DNA of 9,462 bases, taken from an uncultured Ruminococcus sp. Its GTDB lineage: Bacteria > Bacillota > Clostridia > Oscillospirales > Ruminococcaceae. The stretch spans positions 1-9,462 of the forward strand of contig USJI01000020.1 in assembly GCA_900554975.1 (NCBI GenBank), given 5' to 3'. The position numbers and the translations under genes are program-made. Positions 7,078 through 9,462 of the stretch are shown here, piece by piece. The first letter of the stretch is position 1. Every line of letters starts with the position of its first letter. The notes beneath the pieces were generated by a model. That model searched no databases. It was not told the DNA's origin and worked only from the letters and a program-made list of their open reading frames with translations.

Positions 7078-7507
7078 TTTTTATTCCTCCTGTTTTGCAC
7101 TTTTTGTATGCTCTGTCCCCGGGATTCACAAGACCCTGCGGGATATTTCCGCCTTCGGAATCTACCAGAAGCTCAGCTTCCGTACCGTTTCTGACGGTAT
7201 TTGATTCCACAAGCGGAGTTATGATATTTTTAATTTCAACGCTTATTTTTTCAGCTGTGTCGGCTGGATTACAGACTGATATCACATCGCCGACCTTAAA
7301 AAACCCCCGTTTGACTTTTCCGCAGATAACTGTTCCCCGTTTATTCAAAATAAAAATTTCCTTAATCTCAAAAATGGATTTATCCTCTTTTTCAGGTAAG
7401 ATATATTCCGGCTGACTTTTTCTCTGTGAGAGCATCACAGGATCCAGAACGTACACCTTTTTTCTGTTTTTATGGAAAATCCCGTTAAAGAATTTTTTTA
7501 TTCCCAA
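7064..7507 (-). CDS. Stand-alone EF-Tu-like domain II protein, function unknown
   Basis: This is a 147-residue protein. After a basic, partly amphipathic N-terminus (MGIKKFFNGIFHKNRKK), residues about 47-131 match the beta-barrel domain II of translation GTPases: IFILNKRGTVICGKVKRG, then FFKVGDVISV, ending GLVNPGD. These correspond to the EF-Tu pattern of GRGTVVTGRVERG, KVGDEV and RGxVLxxPG. There is no G domain (no P-loop, no NKxD) and no domain III, and the protein is too short for either. The start is TTG at 7505-7507, directly after and in frame with the nifS TAA. A GTGGA lies about 6 nt upstream and AGAGGA about 13 nt. GTG or ATG codons at residues 18-25 are alternatives. Position between nifS and nifU suggests a tie to Fe-S biogenesis or to translation, but nothing in the sequence proves it. 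Domain recognition is fairly sure; function is unknown. Confidence 0.82.
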   Translation of the reverse strand: MGIKKFFNGIFHKNRKKVYVLDPVMLSQRKSQPEYILPEKEDKSIFEIKEIFILNKRGTVICGKVKRGFFKVGDVISVCNPADTAEKISVEIKNIITPLVESNTVRNGTEAELLVDSEGGNIPQGLVNPGDRAYKKCKTGGIKNALQ

Positions 7508-8698
7508 TTATTTTCCACTGTCCTCTTTGCAGATTCTTTCCCACAGCGGCGACATATTACGAAGTCTTTCAACAACTTTCGGAATAACCTCAAGAATATA
7601 ATCCACATCTTCGTCTGTTGTTTCGTCGCTCAGAGAAAGTCTTAAAGAACCGTGTGCTACTTCATGCTTGAGTCCCAGAGCCAGCAGAACGTGGGAAGGG
7701 TCAAGCGAACCGGAAGTACACGCTGAACCGGAAGACGCACATATGCCGTTCAGATCAAGCATAAGCAGAAGGCTTTCACCCTCAACGCCCTCAATTGAAA
7801 TGTTCACAGTTCCCGGAAGTCTTTTTACAGGGTCACCATTAAGTCGGGTACGAGGGAGTTTTAATATTCCCTCAATAAGTCTGTCACGGAGCTTTGCTGT
7901 TTTTTCAGCTCTTGCGTCAATATCGGCTGTCGCAATTTCCATAGCCTTTGCAAGTCCCACAATAGCAGGAAGATTTTCAGTTCCGGCACGTTTGTTTCTT
8001 TCCTGTGCACCGCCGTAAATCAGGTTTGTCATAGGGATTCCCTTTTTAACATAAAGGAAACCTATTCCCTTCTGTGCATGGATTTTATGTCCTGAAACTG
8101 ACATCATGTCTATTCCCTGTTTGTGAACGTCAATATTAACGTGTCCGACAGCCTGAACAGCGTCAGTATGGAAAATTATCTTTTTGTTATGACATATCTC
8201 AGCGATTTCCTCAATCGGCTGGATAGTTCCTATCTCATTGTTTGCATACATGATAGTAACAAGTGCTGTATCTTCACGGATTGCCTTTTCAACGTCTCCG
8301 GCTTTAACAATACCGTTTTCATATACAGGAAGATATGTTACTTCAAATCCTTCCTTTTCGAGAGCCTGACAGGTATGCAGAACAGCGTGATGCTCGAAAA
8401 CAGAAGTAATAATATGTTTCTTGCCTTTCTTTGCAAGTCTTTCAGCAACGCTTCTTATAGCCCAGTTATCAGATTCAGAACCGCAGCTTGTAAAGTAAAT
8501 TTCATTTGTTTCCGCACCGATTGTCTTAGCAACGGTTTCTCTTGCAGTTTCAAGAGCTTTTTTTGCACTTCTTCCAAGAGCATAGATACTTGAAGCGTTT
8601 CCGTATTCTTCGGTAAAATAAGGCATCATTGCATCAAGAACAGGCTTTGAAACCTTTGTTGTTGCGGCATTATCTGCATATATAAATCTTTTTTCCAT
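7508..8698 (-). CDS. nifS: Cysteine desulfurase, NifS/IscS family
   Basis: This PLP enzyme converts L-cysteine to alanine and leaves a persulfide sulfur for Fe-S assembly, here most likely on the NifU scaffold encoded two genes downstream. The 396-residue product starts with IYADNAATT (6-14). It has the His pair at 103-104 (FEHHAV), the PLP-contacting Asp179 (HTDAVQ), the Schiff-base Lys205 in [10 protein letters not shown], the RAGTEN motif (237-242) and the catalytic Cys327 in SSGSACTSG. Its length and the [10 protein letters not shown] segment fit the group I NifS/IscS type, not SufS. The start is ATG with AGAAGG about 11 nt upstream, 22 nt after the rnhA stop. It lacks nearby iscR, hscA or fdx, so this is the minimal clostridial nifS-nifU pair. 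Assignment is very secure; the exact client range is not visible. Confidence 0.96.
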   Translation of the reverse strand: MEKRFIYADNAATTKVSKPVLDAMMPYFTEEYGNASSIYALGRSAKKALETARETVAKTIGAETNEIYFTSCGSESDNWAIRSVAERLAKKGKKHIITSVFEHHAVLHTCQALEKEGFEVTYLPVYENGIVKAGDVEKAIREDTALVTIMYANNEIGTIQPIEEIAEICHNKKIIFHTDAVQAVGHVNIDVHKQGIDMMSVSGHKIHAQKGIGFLYVKKGIPMTNLIYGGAQERNKRAGTENLPAIVGLAKAMEIATADIDARAEKTAKLRDRLIEGILKLPRTRLNGDPVKRLPGTVNISIEGVEGESLLLMLDLNGICASSGSACTSGSLDPSHVLLALGLKHEVAHGSLRLSLSDETTDEDVDYILEVIPKVVERLRNMSPLWERICKEDSGK

Positions 8699-8720
8699 CT
8701 TTGATTTGTCCTTCTTTCAG

Positions 8721-9167
8721 TTATGCATTCAGATCACGCTGTATAACTGCCAGCTGATCACATCTTTCATTTTCAGGGTGTCCGGCATGACCCTTTACCC
8801 AGACAAATTCCACCTTGTGTTTTTCAAGGAGAGGCAGCAGTTTCTTCCACAAATCAACATTAAGTGCAGGTTTTTTATCTGACTTCACCCAGCCTTTTTT
8901 CTGCCAGCCGTATACCCAGCCCTTTGTAACACTGTCCACAACATACTTGCTGTCAGTTGTAAGGGTTACAAAGCAAGGCTCTTTGAGTGCTGAAAGTGCA
9001 ACAATAACGCCCGTAAGCTCCATACGGTTATTGGTTGTTTCATGTTCTCCGCCGGACAATTCCTTAACGTGTTCTCCGAAACGGAGTATAGCGCCATAGC
9101 CGCCGGGGCCGGGATTCCCGCTGCACGCACCGTCAGTAAATATTTCTACTTTTTTGATAAAATTCAC
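8721..9167 (-). CDS. rnhA: Ribonuclease HI
   Basis: RNase HI cleaves the RNA strand of RNA-DNA hybrids in the cytoplasm, removing R-loops and primer remnants. The 148-residue protein shows the full catalytic set: Asp12 in [14 protein letters not shown], Glu50 in NNRMEL, Asp72 in TTDSKYV and Asp137 in ENERCDQLA, plus His127 in VKGHAGH. The basic protrusion with [10 protein letters not shown] is present, as in E. coli RNase HI. The start is given as GTG (9165-9167), but the only SD-like sequence (AGGTG) overlaps that codon. Initiation may therefore be weak or use an uncommon codon a few residues in (ATC, residue 4); no in-frame ATG lies nearby. It is the first gene of the nifS/nifU cluster, driven by the promoter at 9230-9258. 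The C-terminus (VIQRDLNA) departs from the usual small-residue tail. Confidence 0.95.
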   Translation of the reverse strand: MNFIKKVEIFTDGACSGNPGPGGYGAILRFGEHVKELSGGEHETTNNRMELTGVIVALSALKEPCFVTLTTDSKYVVDSVTKGWVYGWQKKGWVKSDKKPALNVDLWKKLLPLLEKHKVEFVWVKGHAGHPENERCDQLAVIQRDLNA

Positions 9168-9229
9168 CTGCCGATTTTTCGGGGCAAACTTGTGGTTTAA
9201 CAGAAACTATTTTCTGCCTATTTTCTCAC

Positions 9230-9258
9230 ATTATACCCCTTTTTTTAGTTTTTAGCAA
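9230..9258 (-). promoter_or_regulatory. SigA-type promoter of the rnhA-nifS-nifU cluster
   Basis: On the minus strand a perfect -10 TATAAT (9230-9235) has -35 TTGCTA (9253-9258, 4 of 6 consensus bases) at 17-bp spacing, about 62 nt before the rnhA GTG. No other promoter is seen before nifU, so all four genes are likely one transcript. I saw no IscR-like operator or T-box. Confidence 0.75.
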
Positions 9259-9280
9259 ATTTGTTAGCCTGTGATAACAA

Positions 9281-9446
9281 TTACTTTTTTGAAAAAAAGT
9301 AAGCAAAAAACTTTTAGTTCGCTGTTCATATGATAGTCACACCTAAATGAGACCCGACAGGCAGCTTAACTGATTAAGATGATACAACGCTTGTAGAACG
9401 GAAAAGCCAGAATTAAAAGTTTAGGTCAAGCCTTTTTAAAGGCTTG
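9281..9446 (-). repeat. Repeat element B: inverted homologue of element A
   Basis: This 166-nt element is oriented opposite to element A. The palindromic end 9427-9446 and its flank (9414-9446) are identical to A over 33 nt. The hairpin end 9281-9321 matches A over 41 nt with one mismatch. The inner flanks AAACTTTTA (9308-9316) and TAAAAGTTT (9414-9422) pair perfectly, as in A. The core differs in length and sequence, and carries its own hairpin CTTAATCAGTTAAG (9365-9378 on the plus strand, reverse-complemented). It lies about 22 nt upstream of the rnhA -35 box. Confidence 0.8.
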
Positions 9447-9462
9447 CAGGGTGCATGGGACG

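Larger units (their letters stand above)
9168..9462. other. Intergenic region upstream of rnhA
   Basis: This 295-nt stretch has no gene. From low to high coordinates it holds the rnhA leader, a promoter (9230-9258), a short AT-rich spacer and repeat element B (9281-9446). The last 16 nt of the window lie beyond the element and show nothing recognisable. Confidence 0.75.

Noticed and set aside
8123..8593. 156-codon plus-strand frame
   Set aside because: It is the antisense shadow of nifS, which is complete and has its active-site motifs. No credible ribosome site or family match.
4730..9446. Composite transposon bounded by the inverted elements
   Set aside because: The enclosed genes are ordinary housekeeping and export genes with normal composition. 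There is no transposase, and the elements are better seen as dispersed repeats.
1..9462. CRISPR array, tRNA, rRNA or phage module
   Set aside because: No regularly spaced direct repeats, cloverleaf or conserved rRNA stretches, or phage-type genes were seen on either strand.

Overview
The window reads as a chromosomal segment of a Gram-positive Clostridia-type anaerobe. A Ruminococcus-like member of the Oscillospiraceae is my best guess. This rests on the FeoB type with a GNPNVGKST G-domain and an HTGNWAGKTV switch region, the linked nifS/nifU pair of clostridial type, a TagGH-like ABC exporter, strong GGAGG-type Shine-Dalgarno sites and moderate GC. All recognisable genes lie on the minus strand, so transcription runs from high to low coordinates.

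Reading in the direction of transcription, a SigA-type promoter near 9230-9258 drives a compact four-gene cluster. It holds rnhA (RNase HI), a NifS/IscS-type cysteine desulfurase, a small protein consisting mainly of an EF-Tu-like domain II beta-barrel, and a NifU/IscU-type Fe-S scaffold. The cluster closes with a rho-independent terminator at 6595-6623. The desulfurase supplies sulfur and the scaffold assembles the cluster. The EF-Tu-domain protein is the unexplained member: it starts directly after the nifS stop codon in the same frame and overlaps nifU.

A consensus promoter at 6532-6560 (TTGACA, 17 bp, TACAAT) then drives a two-gene ABC exporter of the teichoic-acid/O-antigen type. The permease gene (5667-6495) carries a single-nucleotide frameshift, while the ATPase gene (4928-5650) is intact. 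Next comes prfC (release factor 3, TTG start), followed by a strikingly AT-rich gene for a WG-repeat lipoprotein, probably an acquired gene. A hairpin-plus-T-tract terminator at 1754-1776 separates it from feoB, which runs off the left edge without its C-terminus.

The most unusual non-genic signal is a pair of homologous intergenic elements in inverted orientation, 4730-4924 and 9281-9446. They share nearly identical ends (33 nt identical on one side; 41 nt with one mismatch on the other) around a diverged core. Both ends carry palindromes, and the inner flanks can pair with each other. An 18-nt piece of one end recurs at 6565-6582. I found no CRISPR array, tRNA, rRNA, transposase or phage gene.
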